From Aurantimicrobium minutum (lineage in GTDB: Bacteria; Actinomycetota; Actinomycetes; Actinomycetales; Microbacteriaceae), in contig NZ_JARXXV010000001.1 of the NCBI RefSeq assembly GCF_029893825.1, positions 1-64,000 on the forward strand: a DNA stretch of 64,000 bases, written 5' to 3'. Shown piece after piece: positions 41,057 to 50,759 of this stretch (positions are counted from its first letter, which is position 1; each line of letters starts with the position of its first letter). The notes beneath the pieces were generated by a model. That model made no database searches. It saw only the letters and a list, made by a program, of their open reading frames with translations, and was not told the origin of the DNA. Both the position numbers and the translations under genes were made by a program.

Positions 41057-42439
41057 ATGAAGCAAGCAGAGCACACACTTCGGTTCCTCGGGGGAACAGG
41101 GACAGTCACGGGAAGCAAGTACCTGATCGAAAGTGGGGGTAAGCGAGTACTCCTAGATTGCGGGCTATTCCAGGGCTACAAAGCCCTGCGTGAGCGCAAT
41201 CGGGAACCTTTTCCTGTGCCACCAGACACGATTGATGCCGTGTTGCTCACCCATGCCCACCTGGACCACTCTGGCTATGTCCCAGCGCTGGTTCGAGATG
41301 GCTTTTCCGGTCCCATCATTACGACTACCGGAACTGCGGAACTGTGTTCAATCCTGCTCCCTGACAGTGCTCACCTCTTGGAAGAAGAGGCGGCACATGC
41401 TGCCCGCAAGGGATATTCCAAGCACAACCCACCCACCCCGCTTTACACAATCCAAAACGTGGAACAGGCACTGTCCCAATTCCGCACTGCAGATTTTGAT
41501 GAGGTGCTTGAGGTTGTTCCAGGAGTAAAGGCAACCTTCCTCCCTGCAGGCCACATCTTGGGTGCATCACAACTTCACCTCGAGGTTGCCGGAACAAGCT
41601 TGCACTTCACCGGAGATATGGGTCGTCAACACGATCCACTGATGAAACCACCACGTGAATTTGAAGGCGCTGAAATTCTCATCACCGAATCCACCTATGG
41701 CAACAGGACTCACCCCAATATCGATCCTGAAAAGGAACTTGGGCCTGCGCTGAAGCCAGTGCTTGATCGCGGTGGTGTGGTGGTGATTCCTGCCTTTGCT
41801 GTTGGCAGAACACAAGGCCTGATGCTGCACATCTGGCGACTGATGGAACGCGGTGAGATTCCCCGCGTTCCGATCTATGTGAACAGCCCCATGGCCGCCA
41901 GTGCCACCAGGATGTATCACAAGCACAGGGAAGAGCACACGATACCGACGGAAGAATTTGAAGCCGTCTATGACGTGGCACACATGGTGGGCTCAGTCGA
42001 GGAATCTAAGAAACTCAACGAAAAGAATGGCCCCATGATCATCATCGCCGCCTCAGGCATGATGACCGGTGGTCGCGTGCTGCACCACCTCGTTGCTTTT
42101 GGAGAAGACCCCAACAATGCGATTGTGATTTCTGGTTATCAAGCTGGCGGAACCAGAGGAGCACTACTTGCGGCAGGGGCGAAGACTCTGCGGATCTTTG
42201 GGCACGATGTGCCGATTCGTGCCGAGGTTATTCAGCTTGAAAGCATGTCTGGACATGCAGACTCAAGTGAGATTCTGGAGTGGATGAAACGCTCAAAGAC
42301 AGAACCCAAGATGACCTATGTCACCCATGGTGAACCTGATGCTGCAGACCGGATGCGTTTCACCATCGCAAGTGAGTTGAAGTGGAACGTTCGTGCGCCA
42401 GAACACGGTGACGTGATCGACCTTCAAGACCCTCGCTAA
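41057..42439 (+). CDS. MBL-fold beta-CASP ribonuclease-like protein
   Basis: A 460-residue protein of the metallo-beta-lactamase/beta-CASP RNase group. It shows the metal motif THAHLDHSG at about 65-73, then HILGASQLHLE, FTGDMGR, the CASP parts ESTYGNRTH, PAFAVGRTQ and IAASGMMTGGRVLHHL, and the final SMSGHADSSEIL. This arrangement matches CPSF73-like RNases that cut RNA in prokaryotes (YsdA/TTHA0252-like). It should be a zinc-dependent endo- or exoribonuclease. It follows the tRNA-fMet gene in the chromosomal flank and starts at ATG 41057. Confidence 0.9.
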   Translation: MKQAEHTLRFLGGTGTVTGSKYLIESGGKRVLLDCGLFQGYKALRERNREPFPVPPDTIDAVLLTHAHLDHSGYVPALVRDGFSGPIITTTGTAELCSILLPDSAHLLEEEAAHAARKGYSKHNPPTPLYTIQNVEQALSQFRTADFDEVLEVVPGVKATFLPAGHILGASQLHLEVAGTSLHFTGDMGRQHDPLMKPPREFEGAEILITESTYGNRTHPNIDPEKELGPALKPVLDRGGVVVIPAFAVGRTQGLMLHIWRLMERGEIPRVPIYVNSPMAASATRMYHKHREEHTIPTEEFEAVYDVAHMVGSVEESKKLNEKNGPMIIIAASGMMTGGRVLHHLVAFGEDPNNAIVISGYQAGGTRGALLAAGAKTLRIFGHDVPIRAEVIQLESMSGHADSSEILEWMKRSKTEPKMTYVTHGEPDAADRMRFTIASELKWNVRAPEHGDVIDLQDPR

Positions 42440-42465
42440 CCTGAGTGACAAAGTAGCCTAGAGGT

Positions 42466-42816
42466 ATGGATACCAGCCTTCACTACCTCATCGTTGCGCT
42501 CTCGATTGTGGTTGACATCATTTTGTATGTTGTCGTCGCACGTTCGGCAACCGGCAAGGTGGGACCCAATGCCTGGGCCGGTATTCGCACCAAGGCAACA
42601 CGCAAGAATGACAAGACCTGGCTTGCCGCCCACGTGGCTGCCTACCCGCTGATGCGTGACACGGCATTGGCAAATGCCACCTTGCTTATCGTTTCTCTTT
42701 TCCTTCCTGCCGAATACCAGGCATACCTGGTCGAAGTGGCCTCGGGAGCATTGCTGGTGGGTGTCATCTTTGCCGCGGTCCAGGGCCAGAAAGCTGCAAA
42801 GGCTGCTGATGTCTAA
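42466..42816 (+). CDS. SdpI-family membrane protein
   Basis: A 116-residue protein with three helices (about 8-26, 66-83, 87-106). The central segment GPNAWAGIRTKATRKNDKTW is the characteristic SdpI/DUF motif (W-x-G-I-R-T-x-x-x-x-x-x-x-x-W). The Bacillus member gives immunity to the SdpC toxin; most relatives have unknown roles. It overlaps the hutG start by 8 nt, so the two are probably co-transcribed. Confidence 0.85.
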   Translation: MDTSLHYLIVALSIVVDIILYVVVARSATGKVGPNAWAGIRTKATRKNDKTWLAAHVAAYPLMRDTALANATLLIVSLFLPAEYQAYLVEVASGALLVGVIFAAVQGQKAAKAADV

Positions 42817-43768
42817 GGCGCCGGCAGGGTTATCCACCGATCCACTGTGGCCTCGCGCTGGCGGGTGGCCACACCCAGAAGAACTTCCTGCGGGCAAGCG
42901 CATCGATGTGGCGATGGTGGGTATTCCTGCCTCGCAGACCTCTCTCAGTGCCACTAACGCTCACGAAACCCCTGACGCTATCCGTCAGGCGCTCTATCGT
43001 TACTCGCCTGCACTCATGCAGGACCGTGGTTCCACAGAAAAGGGTGGACCTGCCGCAACGGGGATTATTGATCTGGAAGAGATCACTGTCGCAGACTTTG
43101 GCAATGTCAGTGAACCTGATTCCCCTGCTGGCGAAGCCCGCACCATCGCCTTGATGGCCGATGCTGCAAAGGCTTCTGAGTTAGTTATTGCACTCGGTGG
43201 TGACAACTCCATCACCGTGGCATCAGCACTGGGTGTCTGGGGGAGTGACCTGGAGACTGCCGGACTCATTACTCTCGATGCACACTATGACTTGCGTGAC
43301 GGGGTGAGTAACGGTTCTCCGGTTCGACGCCTGATTGAAGCAGGAATGAACCCTGCACGTATTGTGCAGATTGGTATTCAAGACTTTGCTAACTCGGTGG
43401 CCTATGCTCGCCGAGCACAGGAGCTGGGCATCACGGTGATCCACCGTGACGAACTCGCTCGACGTCCCATGGCAGATGTGATGGCTGATGCGCTCAGCAT
43501 TGCTGGTGCTGCCGGAGGACCAATTCATGTCGATCTGGACGTGGATGTGTGTGACCGCTCGGTGGCGCCTGCGTGTCCAGCGAGCGTGCCAGGCGGTATC
43601 AGTGCTTATGAACTGCGTCAGGCAGCCAGGTCAGCAGGTGCGCACGCTCAGGTGAGATCAATTGACCTTGCAGAGATTGATGCCACGATGGATGCACCCG
43701 ATGGGCGAACCGTTCGCCTTGCAGCACTGTGTGTGCTGGATGCGGTTGCAGGCTTTAGCCAGCGATAA
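42809..43768 (+). CDS. hutG: Arginase-family hydrolase, probable formimidoylglutamase HutG
   Basis: From ATG 42809 the protein has 319 residues. Arginase-type metal motifs are present: [10 protein letters not shown] (the usual His of GGDHS replaced by Asn), [10 protein letters not shown], and [17 protein letters not shown]. Placed beside hutI, hutU and hutH, it is best read as formimidoylglutamase, which converts N-formimino-glutamate to glutamate and formamide, the last step of histidine degradation. Agmatinase is the main alternative. Its 3' end overlaps the convergent hutI by 14 nt. The Asn in the first motif is seen in some other HutG enzymes and is not taken as a defect. Confidence 0.82.
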   Translation: MSKAPAGLSTDPLWPRAGGWPHPEELPAGKRIDVAMVGIPASQTSLSATNAHETPDAIRQALYRYSPALMQDRGSTEKGGPAATGIIDLEEITVADFGNVSEPDSPAGEARTIALMADAAKASELVIALGGDNSITVASALGVWGSDLETAGLITLDAHYDLRDGVSNGSPVRRLIEAGMNPARIVQIGIQDFANSVAYARRAQELGITVIHRDELARRPMADVMADALSIAGAAGGPIHVDLDVDVCDRSVAPACPASVPGGISAYELRQAARSAGAHAQVRSIDLAEIDATMDAPDGRTVRLAALCVLDAVAGFSQR

Positions 43769-44960
43769 GTTCGCCGTCTTTCCAGACTCTGCCCACAAGC
43801 GGCACTCCTGGCCGGTAGGCCAGGTGGATATAACTTGATGCGGTGATTTCTGCGATATCTGCGCGCATACCGACGGAAAGCTTTCCCACGTCAGTACGAC
43901 GCAGTGCCTGGGCGCCACCTGCGGTGGAGGCCCAGAGAGCTTCGGCAGGGGTCATACCCATCTCGCGCACTGCTACGGCTATACAAAACGGCATCGAGGA
44001 AGTAAAGCTCGATCCAGGGTTGCAGTCCGTGGACAACGCCACGCTCACCCCGGCATCTAGCAGTGCACGCCCTGAAGGGTAGGGCTGCTTGGTGGAGAAT
44101 TCCACCCCAGGCAATAACGTTGCCACCGTGTCAGAAGCTGCCAGCGCAGTAATGTCACTGTCAGTTAGATATGTGCAGTGATCTACTGAAGCAGCTCCTA
44201 CCTCAATTGCCAAGGCAATACCTTCACCTGGCCCTAGCTGTGATGCGTGAACACGGGGGAGCAGACCTGCGTCCTTGCCGGCGTTGAGAATTCGGCGTGA
44301 ATCCTCAACGCTGAAGGCGCCTTCCTCACAGAAGACATCAATCCACTTGGCATGAGGAGCGCACTTCTCGAGCATCTCCCCAATGACCAGTTGCACATAC
44401 TCTTCGCGGTTGTCCTTGTATTCGGCAGGGACGACGTGAGCCCCGAGGAAGGTGACTTCCTCGGTTACTTCACGAGCGAGACGAACTAAGCGTTCCTCGG
44501 TGGCAACATCGAGGCCGTAGCCACTCTTGATCTCGATAGTGGTGGTTCCTTGTTGATGCATCTCTGCCAGCAGTGCATGTAGGCGAGAACGCAGTTCGTC
44601 GTCTGTGGCTTCTCTCGTTGCTGCCACGGTGGAACGTATTCCGCCTGCGGCATACGGTTTGCCTGCCATGCGGGCAGCAAACTCACCCGCACGGTCACCT
44701 GCGAAAACAATGTGTGAGTGTGAGTCCACAAAGCCTGGAATCAGAGTGTTTCCGTGCACGTTGACCACAGCATCGATATCAAAACCGCCACCGGTTTCGG
44801 CATCAATGGCGCGACCAACCCAGGCAACCAGACCGTTCTCCACAATCATGGCGGCATTCTCGATCTCCCCAGTGGGAGTTGTGGTGCCACCAGCGCGCAC
44901 TGCTTCACTCGGATTGTTCGTTACGAGCAATCCGATATTGGTGAAGAGTGTGCGGGTCAT
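43755..44960 (-). CDS. hutI: Imidazolonepropionase HutI
   Basis: A 401-residue amidohydrolase. The opening [20 protein letters not shown] carries the H-x-H metal pair, [11 protein letters not shown] and [12 protein letters not shown] are diagnostic for HutI, and [12 protein letters not shown] carries the C-terminal metal Asp. It opens the imidazolone ring to N-formimino-glutamate, the third step of histidine breakdown. It is the last gene of the minus-strand hutHUI run, 19 nt after hutU. Confidence 0.95.
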   Translation of the reverse strand: MTRTLFTNIGLLVTNNPSEAVRAGGTTTPTGEIENAAMIVENGLVAWVGRAIDAETGGGFDIDAVVNVHGNTLIPGFVDSHSHIVFAGDRAGEFAARMAGKPYAAGGIRSTVAATREATDDELRSRLHALLAEMHQQGTTTIEIKSGYGLDVATEERLVRLAREVTEEVTFLGAHVVPAEYKDNREEYVQLVIGEMLEKCAPHAKWIDVFCEEGAFSVEDSRRILNAGKDAGLLPRVHASQLGPGEGIALAIEVGAASVDHCTYLTDSDITALAASDTVATLLPGVEFSTKQPYPSGRALLDAGVSVALSTDCNPGSSFTSSMPFCIAVAVREMGMTPAEALWASTAGGAQALRRTDVGKLSVGMRADIAEITASSYIHLAYRPGVPLVGRVWKDGELIAG

Positions 44961-44979
44961 GGTTGGAGCCTAGTTGGGC

Positions 44980-46638
44980 TTAGCCTTCCTGCATAGGAAC
45001 GCGCAGACCGCGCTCGCGAGCAACTTCTTCAGCTCGTTCGTAACCTGCATCTACGTGACGCATGACACCGGTGCCGGGGTCGTTGGTCAAGACGCGTTCG
45101 AGCTTTTGTGCAGCGAGTTCGGTTCCGTCAGCAACGGTCACCTGGCCACAGTGGATGGAGCGACCAATGCCCACGCCGCCACCGTGGTGGAGGGAGACCC
45201 AGGTTGCACCTGAAGCAGTGTTGAGCAGAGCGTTGAGCAGTGGCCAGTCCGCAATGGCGTCTGAACCATCCTTCATCGCTTCAGTTTCGCGGTAAGGAGA
45301 GGCAACGGAACCAGAGTCTAGGTGGTCGCGGCCGATCACGATCGGTGCCGAGAGCTCACCTGAGGCAACCATTTCGTTGAACTTCAGTCCTGCGAGGTGG
45401 CGTTCCTTGTATCCCAACCAGCAGATGCGGGCAGGCAGACCCTCGAAGTGAACCTTCTCGCCTGCCTTGGTGATCCAACGCTTGAGGTGCTTATTCTCAG
45501 GGAAGAGTTCCACGATGGCCTTGTCAGTCTTGGCAATATCTTCTGGGTCACCTGAAAGTGCAGCCCAACGGAAGGGTCCGTTTCCTTCGCAGAAGAGTGG
45601 GCGGATGTAGGCGGGAACGAATCCAGGGAATTCGAAGGCACGCTCGTATCCACCGAGCTTGGCTTCGGCGCGGATGGAGTTTCCGTAGTCGAAGACGATA
45701 GCGCCGGCGTCCTGGAATTCAACCATCGCTTTGACCTGCTTGGCCATGGCGGCACGAGAGTGCTCGGTGAACCAGACGGCATCCTCTTCTGCCTTCTTGT
45801 GCCATTCCTCAACAGAAACACCTTCTGGCAAGTAAGAAAGCGGGTCGTGAGCACTGGTCTGGTCGGTGACGATATCGATCGGTACCTTACGCTCCAGCAG
45901 TTCAGTGAACACATCGGCAGCGTTGCCCACGATTCCCACCGAGAGTGGAATCTTGGCTTCTTTAGCCTCGAGAACCCGAGCAATTGCTGCATCAAGGTCA
46001 TGGGTCATTTCATCGAGGTAACCGTGTTCAACACGGCGCTCGAGGCGGGTAGCGTCCACATCAACGATCAACACCACGCCATCGTTCATGGTCACGGCCA
46101 GTGGCTGTGCGCCACCCATACCGCCACAACCACCGGTGAGGGTCAGGGTGCCAGCAAGGGTGCCTCCGAAGTGTTCACGGGCGACAGCGCCAAAGGTTTC
46201 GTAGGTGCCCTGCAGAATGCCCTGGGTGCCAATGTAGATCCAAGAACCAGCGGTCATCTGGCCATACATGGTCAGACCTTCTGCCTCGAGTCTGCGGAAC
46301 TCTGGCCACGTTGCCCAGTCACCGACGAGGTTGGAGTTAGCGATTAGGACTCGGGGTGCCCACTCGTTGGTGCGGAACACGCCAACAGGCTTACCCGACT
46401 GCACAAGTAGCGTCTCGTCAGATTCGAGGGTCTCGAGGGTGCGCACAATGGCGTCATAGGCCTCCCAGGTGCGTGCTGCCTTACCGGTGCCTCCATAGAC
46501 CACGAGCTTCTCGGGGTGTTCGGCAACCTCGGGGTCGAGGTTGTTCATGAGCATGCGCAGAGGCGCTTCGGTCTGCCAGCTCTTTGCAGTGAGTTTGTTG
46601 CCACGTGCTGCGCGTACGGTGCGAGGTCCTGAGGTCAT
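44980..46638 (-). CDS. hutU: Urocanate hydratase HutU
   Basis: A 552-residue enzyme of full family length. Diagnostic motifs are [13 protein letters not shown] near 170, GNSIRAEAK, and the C-terminal [10 protein letters not shown] with the conserved Cys, [13 protein letters not shown] and [11 protein letters not shown]. It uses tightly bound NAD+ to turn urocanate into imidazolone propionate. It is encoded between hutH and hutI on the same strand, with short gaps (32 and 19 nt), forming the hutHUI operon. Confidence 0.97.
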   Translation of the reverse strand: MTSGPRTVRAARGNKLTAKSWQTEAPLRMLMNNLDPEVAEHPEKLVVYGGTGKAARTWEAYDAIVRTLETLESDETLLVQSGKPVGVFRTNEWAPRVLIANSNLVGDWATWPEFRRLEAEGLTMYGQMTAGSWIYIGTQGILQGTYETFGAVAREHFGGTLAGTLTLTGGCGGMGGAQPLAVTMNDGVVLIVDVDATRLERRVEHGYLDEMTHDLDAAIARVLEAKEAKIPLSVGIVGNAADVFTELLERKVPIDIVTDQTSAHDPLSYLPEGVSVEEWHKKAEEDAVWFTEHSRAAMAKQVKAMVEFQDAGAIVFDYGNSIRAEAKLGGYERAFEFPGFVPAYIRPLFCEGNGPFRWAALSGDPEDIAKTDKAIVELFPENKHLKRWITKAGEKVHFEGLPARICWLGYKERHLAGLKFNEMVASGELSAPIVIGRDHLDSGSVASPYRETEAMKDGSDAIADWPLLNALLNTASGATWVSLHHGGGVGIGRSIHCGQVTVADGTELAAQKLERVLTNDPGTGVMRHVDAGYERAEEVARERGLRVPMQEG

Positions 46639-46670
46639 GATGTTCTCCTTGTGCGGTGTGACGGGCTGAG

Positions 46671-48215
46671 TTAGATCAGTGGGGTTGAGGAAACGGATTG
46701 GGCAACCTCAGCAATGCGTCCGCTGAGGGTAAGTTCTGCTGCTGCTTCAATCTCGGGCGAAAGGAAGCGGTCAGCTCCGGGGCCGTAAACACCATTGCTA
46801 CGAAGTTCAGCAATGACAGCACCGGTGATGGGGCTTGGCTTAAGCGGGTCGCGCAGATCAATACCGCGAGCAGCTGTGAGCAGTTCGATTGCTACGACTC
46901 GGGAGAGGGCATCCACTGCCTTGCGAAGCTTACGTCCGGCGTGCCAACCCATCGAGACGTGGTCTTCTTGCATGGCGCTGGAGGGGATGGAGTCTGCCGA
47001 GGCTGGAACGGCAAGACGCTTCATCTCCGAGACGAGTCCTGCTGCGGTGTATTGAGCAATCATGAGACCTGAGTCAACTCCGACCTCGTGAGCGAGGAAA
47101 GGTGGCAGGCCCTGGTTGCGGGAGCGATCCAGGAAGCGGTCCGTGCGACGTTCACTCATCGATGCAACATCGGCAGCCACGATTGCCAGGAAGTCGAGCA
47201 CATAGGCAACGGGTGCTCCGTGGAAGTTACCGTTGCTTTCCACACGGCCGTCAACGGTGAGCACAGGGTTATCTACGGCGGATGCCAGTTCACGGCCTGC
47301 CACCATTTCAGCGTGAGCAATAGTGTCTCTGGCACCGCCGTGCACCTGGGGTGAGCAGCGCAGCGAGTAGGCGTCCTGCACGCGGCCATCTTCTGGTCCT
47401 GCGTGTGAGTGCACGATGGGGGAGTCAGCCAAGATGTTGCGCAGGTTGGTTGCGGATTGTCCCTGGCCAACCTGGGGGCGAAGTGCATGCAGGTCTGCCG
47501 CAAAGACCTTGTCGGTGCCCATCAGTCCTTCGATGCTCATGGCTGCTGAGATGTCCACGGTGGTCATCAGCATCTTGAGATCGGTAATGGCCAGCGCCAG
47601 CATGCCAAGCATGCCGTCGGTGCCATTGATCAGGGCGAGGCCTTCTTTTTCTTCGAGCTTCAAGGGGATTATTCCGGCTGCTGCGAGTGCTTCTGATGCG
47701 GGCATCAGAACACCCTCGGAGTCACGAACATCGCCTTCGCCCAGGGTTGCTAGTGCGCAGTGGGATAGGGGTGCAAGGTCTCCTGAACAACCCAGTGAAC
47801 CGTATTCGCGCACTACCGGAGTGATTCCTGCGTTGATGACTGCTGCATAAGTCTCAGCAACAACGGGACGCACACCTGTGCGGCCTGTCATCAGAGTTGA
47901 GAGGCGCAGCAGCATCAGGGCGCGAATGACTTCACTCTCTACTTCTGGACCAGATCCTGCTGCGTGTGAACGAACGAGGGATGCCTGGAGTTGTGCTCGG
48001 CGATCGGACTCAATGAAGGTGGTGGCTAGTGCGCCGAAACCGGTAGAGATTCCGTAGTGGGGGTTGGGGTCAGATGCCAACCCGTCAATGACTGCCCGGG
48101 AGGCAGCAACTCCTGCCAGTGCCCCAGGGTCGAGGGTGATGGGGGCGTTGTGGCGAGCTACAGCAACAACGTCTTCAATGGATACGGCACCTGTGCCGAC
48201 AACTACAGAACTCAT
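46671..48215 (-). CDS. hutH: Histidine ammonia-lyase HutH
   Basis: A 514-residue member of the MIO-containing ammonia-lyase family that removes ammonia from histidine to give urocanate. [12 protein letters not shown] is the substrate-side Tyr loop (near 53), and the MIO-forming triad lies at 143-145 in [13 protein letters not shown]: here Cys-Ser-Gly in place of the usual Ala-Ser-Gly. The rest of the family motifs, including QDxYSLR-type [13 protein letters not shown], are present. The Cys variant has been seen in actinobacterial enzymes as far as I recall and should still cyclise. It starts the hutHUI operon, divergent from the IclR regulator. Confidence 0.96.
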   Translation of the reverse strand: MSSVVVGTGAVSIEDVVAVARHNAPITLDPGALAGVAASRAVIDGLASDPNPHYGISTGFGALATTFIESDRRAQLQASLVRSHAAGSGPEVESEVIRALMLLRLSTLMTGRTGVRPVVAETYAAVINAGITPVVREYGSLGCSGDLAPLSHCALATLGEGDVRDSEGVLMPASEALAAAGIIPLKLEEKEGLALINGTDGMLGMLALAITDLKMLMTTVDISAAMSIEGLMGTDKVFAADLHALRPQVGQGQSATNLRNILADSPIVHSHAGPEDGRVQDAYSLRCSPQVHGGARDTIAHAEMVAGRELASAVDNPVLTVDGRVESNGNFHGAPVAYVLDFLAIVAADVASMSERRTDRFLDRSRNQGLPPFLAHEVGVDSGLMIAQYTAAGLVSEMKRLAVPASADSIPSSAMQEDHVSMGWHAGRKLRKAVDALSRVVAIELLTAARGIDLRDPLKPSPITGAVIAELRSNGVYGPGADRFLSPEIEAAAELTLSGRIAEVAQSVSSTPLI

Positions 48216-48269
48216 GCATCTGATTTCACACTAAAAAATTACTTGAAAATACAGTGAAAGATACCCTTG

Positions 48270-48287
48270 TGTCTGAGATAACAGACA
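48270..48287. promoter_or_regulatory. TGTCTG-N6-CAGACA operator candidate in the hutH-iclR gap
   Basis: A perfect 6-6-6 inverted repeat in the 87-bp gap between the divergent hutH and iclR-type genes, 15 nt before the regulator GTG. Its position suits control of both promoters by the IclR protein. Confidence 0.6.
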
Positions 48288-48302
48288 TGGCAGACTGGCG
48301 CT

Positions 48303-49088
48303 GTGAGTAAAGTTCCTGCAGCTGATTCAACGCTTCGCATCATGGAGTATCTGGCGCATCAACGTGGACCAGTTCCCGCACAGTCCATTGCGACAGCACT
48401 GGAGCTGCCCAGGTCATCGGTGTATCAAATTCTTACCGTCCTCACCGAGCGCGGATTTGCACTACATATCCCTGAAGAGCGACGCTATGGTCTCGGCCCT
48501 GCCGCTTTTGAACTCTCCTCTGCCTACACCAGGCAACAACCATTGACACGACTGGGTGCTCCGCTGCTTGCCAAGCTCGTTGATCACATTGGGGAATCTG
48601 CACACCTTGCCGTGCTGCACGGCACAGATGTTCTCTATGTTGTAGAAGAGCGTGCACCTCGGCGAATGAGTTTGATCACGGATGTGGGGGTGCGTCTGCC
48701 GGCGCATTTGACCGCATCAGGGCGTTCCATGCTTTCTGCGCTTCCTGCAGCACAGTTACGTGCGTTATATCCCGACAGTATTGTGTTCACCCAGCGTGCC
48801 GGGGTCTCTGCGCCCGGACCCAGAACCTACCGAGAGCTCAAAGCCCTCGTGACTGAAGCGGCAACTGTAGGTTATGCCATCGAACGAGGAGAGATCACCG
48901 ACGGCGTTGCCTCTGTCGGAGTCGTGGTGAAAGACCACCTGGGCTGGCCTGCGGCAGGTATTGCCGTGACCTTCTCCTCTGCGACACTGACCAGCCCAGA
49001 AGCTCTGCAGCAGCGCATTGACTCCCTGTTGCCGGAAATGACAGCAACAGCTCATGAACTCAGCCGTCGTATCCACGGAGCGAGTTAG
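48303..49088 (+). CDS. IclR-family regulator, probable hut operon regulator
   Basis: A 261-residue protein starting at GTG 48303. The N-terminal winged helix is STLRIMEYLAHQRGPVPAQS then LPRSSVYQILTVLTERGF (about 8-55), followed by the IclR ligand domain (ESAHLAVLHGTDVLYVVEE, VGVVVKDHLGWPAAGIAVT). Being divergent from hutH with a shared palindrome supports control of histidine degradation, probably by urocanate or histidine. The inducer is inference. Confidence 0.88.
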   Translation: MSKVPAADSTLRIMEYLAHQRGPVPAQSIATALELPRSSVYQILTVLTERGFALHIPEERRYGLGPAAFELSSAYTRQQPLTRLGAPLLAKLVDHIGESAHLAVLHGTDVLYVVEERAPRRMSLITDVGVRLPAHLTASGRSMLSALPAAQLRALYPDSIVFTQRAGVSAPGPRTYRELKALVTEAATVGYAIERGEITDGVASVGVVVKDHLGWPAAGIAVTFSSATLTSPEALQQRIDSLLPEMTATAHELSRRIHGAS

Positions 49089-49097
49089 GCTGGAGAC

Positions 49098-49430
49098 ATG
49101 GTTGTTGCATATTTACTACTCGCCCTGGCGATTATTGCTGAAGTTGTCGGAACTCTCGCGCTGAAGATGAGTGAAGGCTTTACCAAGATTGTTCCCACCA
49201 TCTTCGTATTCGTTGGCTACCTCACTGCCTTTGGGTCCCTAGGTTTGGGCCTGTCTAAAGGCCTGAGCATGGGCGTTGCCTATGGCATCTGGGCCGGTGT
49301 GGGAACAGCACTCGTGGCGATCATGGGAATCTTCCTATTCAAAGAAAACCTCAACGTCTGGGGCTTCATCGGTCTTGCCCTGATCATCGTGGGCGTGGTG
49401 TTGCTCGAGATGGGTAGCTCTCACAGCTAA
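49098..49430 (+). CDS. SMR-family multidrug efflux protein
   Basis: A 110-residue four-helix protein with the family pattern: YLLLALAIIAEVVGTLALKMSEGFT, in which the essential Glu lies at about 14, then GLSMGVAYGIWAGVGTALVAI with the Y-G-x-W-x-G motif. It works as a dual-topology dimer exporting quaternary or lipophilic cations with proton exchange. It lies 9 nt after the IclR-type gene, so they may be co-transcribed. Confidence 0.93.
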   Translation: MVVAYLLLALAIIAEVVGTLALKMSEGFTKIVPTIFVFVGYLTAFGSLGLGLSKGLSMGVAYGIWAGVGTALVAIMGIFLFKENLNVWGFIGLALIIVGVVLLEMGSSHS

Positions 49431-49554
49431 TTAAGCTCTGGGCGACATGCCCGCTTCTCGCGTTGACGTTCGTGAAAAACAGGCGCACACTTAATACAGA
49501 CCACGACCGGTCAGGCGAAAGCCCCGACGGTCACCCCTTATCGAAGGAGACCAT

Positions 49555-49653
49555 ATGGCAACCGCAAACATCAAGCTTGAGACCCCTTCCGCTACCCTCG
49601 GTGGCGGCGAAGAGGGCGGCTGCTGCGGCGGCGCGTGCTGCGGCGGAAAGTAA
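49555..49653 (+). CDS. 32-residue Cys-Cys-rich micro-protein
   Basis: GAAGGAGA (49543-49550) lies just before ATG 49555. The peptide is MATANIKLETPSATLGGGEE, then GGCCGGACCGGK: a Ser/Thr/Gly-rich head and two CC pairs separated by Gly and Ala at the end. A hairpin terminator begins 15 nt after the stop, so this is a stand-alone gene. The CCGGACCGG tail resembles metal-binding or modified-peptide tails. No maturation gene adjoins it. Its closeness to an exporter may be accidental. Too short for most gene-finding thresholds. Confidence 0.7.
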   Translation: MATANIKLETPSATLGGGEEGGCCGGACCGGK

Positions 49654-49668
49654 GCATAAACACAGCGC

Positions 49669-49704
49669 ACAAGGGTTCGACCTCGATAGAGGTCGGGCCC
49701 TTGT
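49669..49704 (+). terminator. Terminator after the Cys-Cys micro-protein
   Basis: ACAAGGG...CGACCTC pairs with GAGGTCG...CCCTTGT around GATA, with one imperfect position in the stem, followed by TCTGTT. It could also terminate the convergent nuclease gene ending at 49716. Confidence 0.8.
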
Positions 49705-49715
49705 TCTGTTAAACC

Positions 49716-50708
49716 CTATTCGCAGACAACCCCATCTTTATCCCTGTCCCGATACCAGGCATATTCTGGATCAACGCCCTGGTAGTAGGGACCAGCACCA
49801 TTAGCCTGTGCTACCTGGCAGGTTCCATAGTTCGGGTCGAGAACACCGTCACTGACAGGGGCTGATTGCTCCGGCGCAACACCCACACCGATATCTGCCT
49901 TCTCCGGAAGGGAAATAGTGACAGTTGAGCAGCCGTTAAGCACTGACTGCAGTGTGAGGCGCTCGAGTGAATCCACGCTCAAACTCCAACGCCACTTCAC
50001 GGCAACCCAGGTTGCCGCATAGTCGCAGAAGTAGGAGTGGTTAGCAGGCATCCACTTCGCTGGATCCTTGTCACTCTTGGAGCGGTTTGAGCTCGCAGTA
50101 ACTGCCAGCAACGACGCGTCGTAGCCGAGGTCATTGCCATAGCGGACACGCGTGGCTAAGTCCCAGCCATAGGCGCCAGAGATCCAGGCCTCATTAAGTG
50201 GAACAAAGTGATCTATATCTAACGAGCTGGCATCGCTCACACTGGCTCCGTCATAGGCAGAGATCCACTGCCCGGTTGTGATGGTGCACGTGCCACGCGA
50301 GGCCACGCTAGTGAGTGACTCAGCCATCAACACTTCCGCCCGGGTATTGCAGCCATCGTTATCGGCATCAATCCACGCGTTGAAGTAATCACGCTTATAT
50401 CCGGTGTGAATTGCAGGGGTGTCATCGGTGGGAAGCTGCTCCAGCATGCTCACGAACTGTGAAATCTGAGCCGAAGTGAGGGCGGCATTATGCGTTGCCG
50501 GAATGGAGGGAGTTGGCGAAGGAGTTTCGGTGGGAAGTGCAATATCTACGGGCGATTCAGTACTTCCCAGTGCTTGCTCTAACGAATCCACGGTGGTGGC
50601 AGTTTGCATGGAGCGCACGGCATTGACGGCAGAACCAATGGAGACAACCAGAAGCAAGATGAGCACGGCAATGACACCACCAAGCCAGAGCTTCTTCTGA
50701 GGCTTCAT
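49716..50708 (-). CDS. Secreted HNH-type (DUF1524) nuclease with Excalibur domain
   Basis: The 330-residue protein has an N-terminal membrane or signal helix (about 8-28), a Pro/Thr-rich spacer, and a DUF1524/GmrSD-type nuclease domain around 140-250: DIDHFVPLNEAW carries the catalytic D-x-D-H and TASSNRSKSDKDPAKWMP the downstream N and K positions. The end, GTCQVAQANGAGPYY then YAWYRDRDKDGVVCE, is a calcium-binding Excalibur motif. It is exported or surface-held and probably degrades DNA outside the cell. It converges with the micro-protein terminator and shows no partner. Confidence 0.85.
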   Translation of the reverse strand: MKPQKKLWLGGVIAVLILLLVVSIGSAVNAVRSMQTATTVDSLEQALGSTESPVDIALPTETPSPTPSIPATHNAALTSAQISQFVSMLEQLPTDDTPAIHTGYKRDYFNAWIDADNDGCNTRAEVLMAESLTSVASRGTCTITTGQWISAYDGASVSDASSLDIDHFVPLNEAWISGAYGWDLATRVRYGNDLGYDASLLAVTASSNRSKSDKDPAKWMPANHSYFCDYAATWVAVKWRWSLSVDSLERLTLQSVLNGCSTVTISLPEKADIGVGVAPEQSAPVSDGVLDPNYGTCQVAQANGAGPYYQGVDPEYAWYRDRDKDGVVCE

Positions 50709-50759
50709 GTCCCCTCCCTGATATAGAAGTTACCAAGCTTTCAGGCGTAGAGTCAGGTC

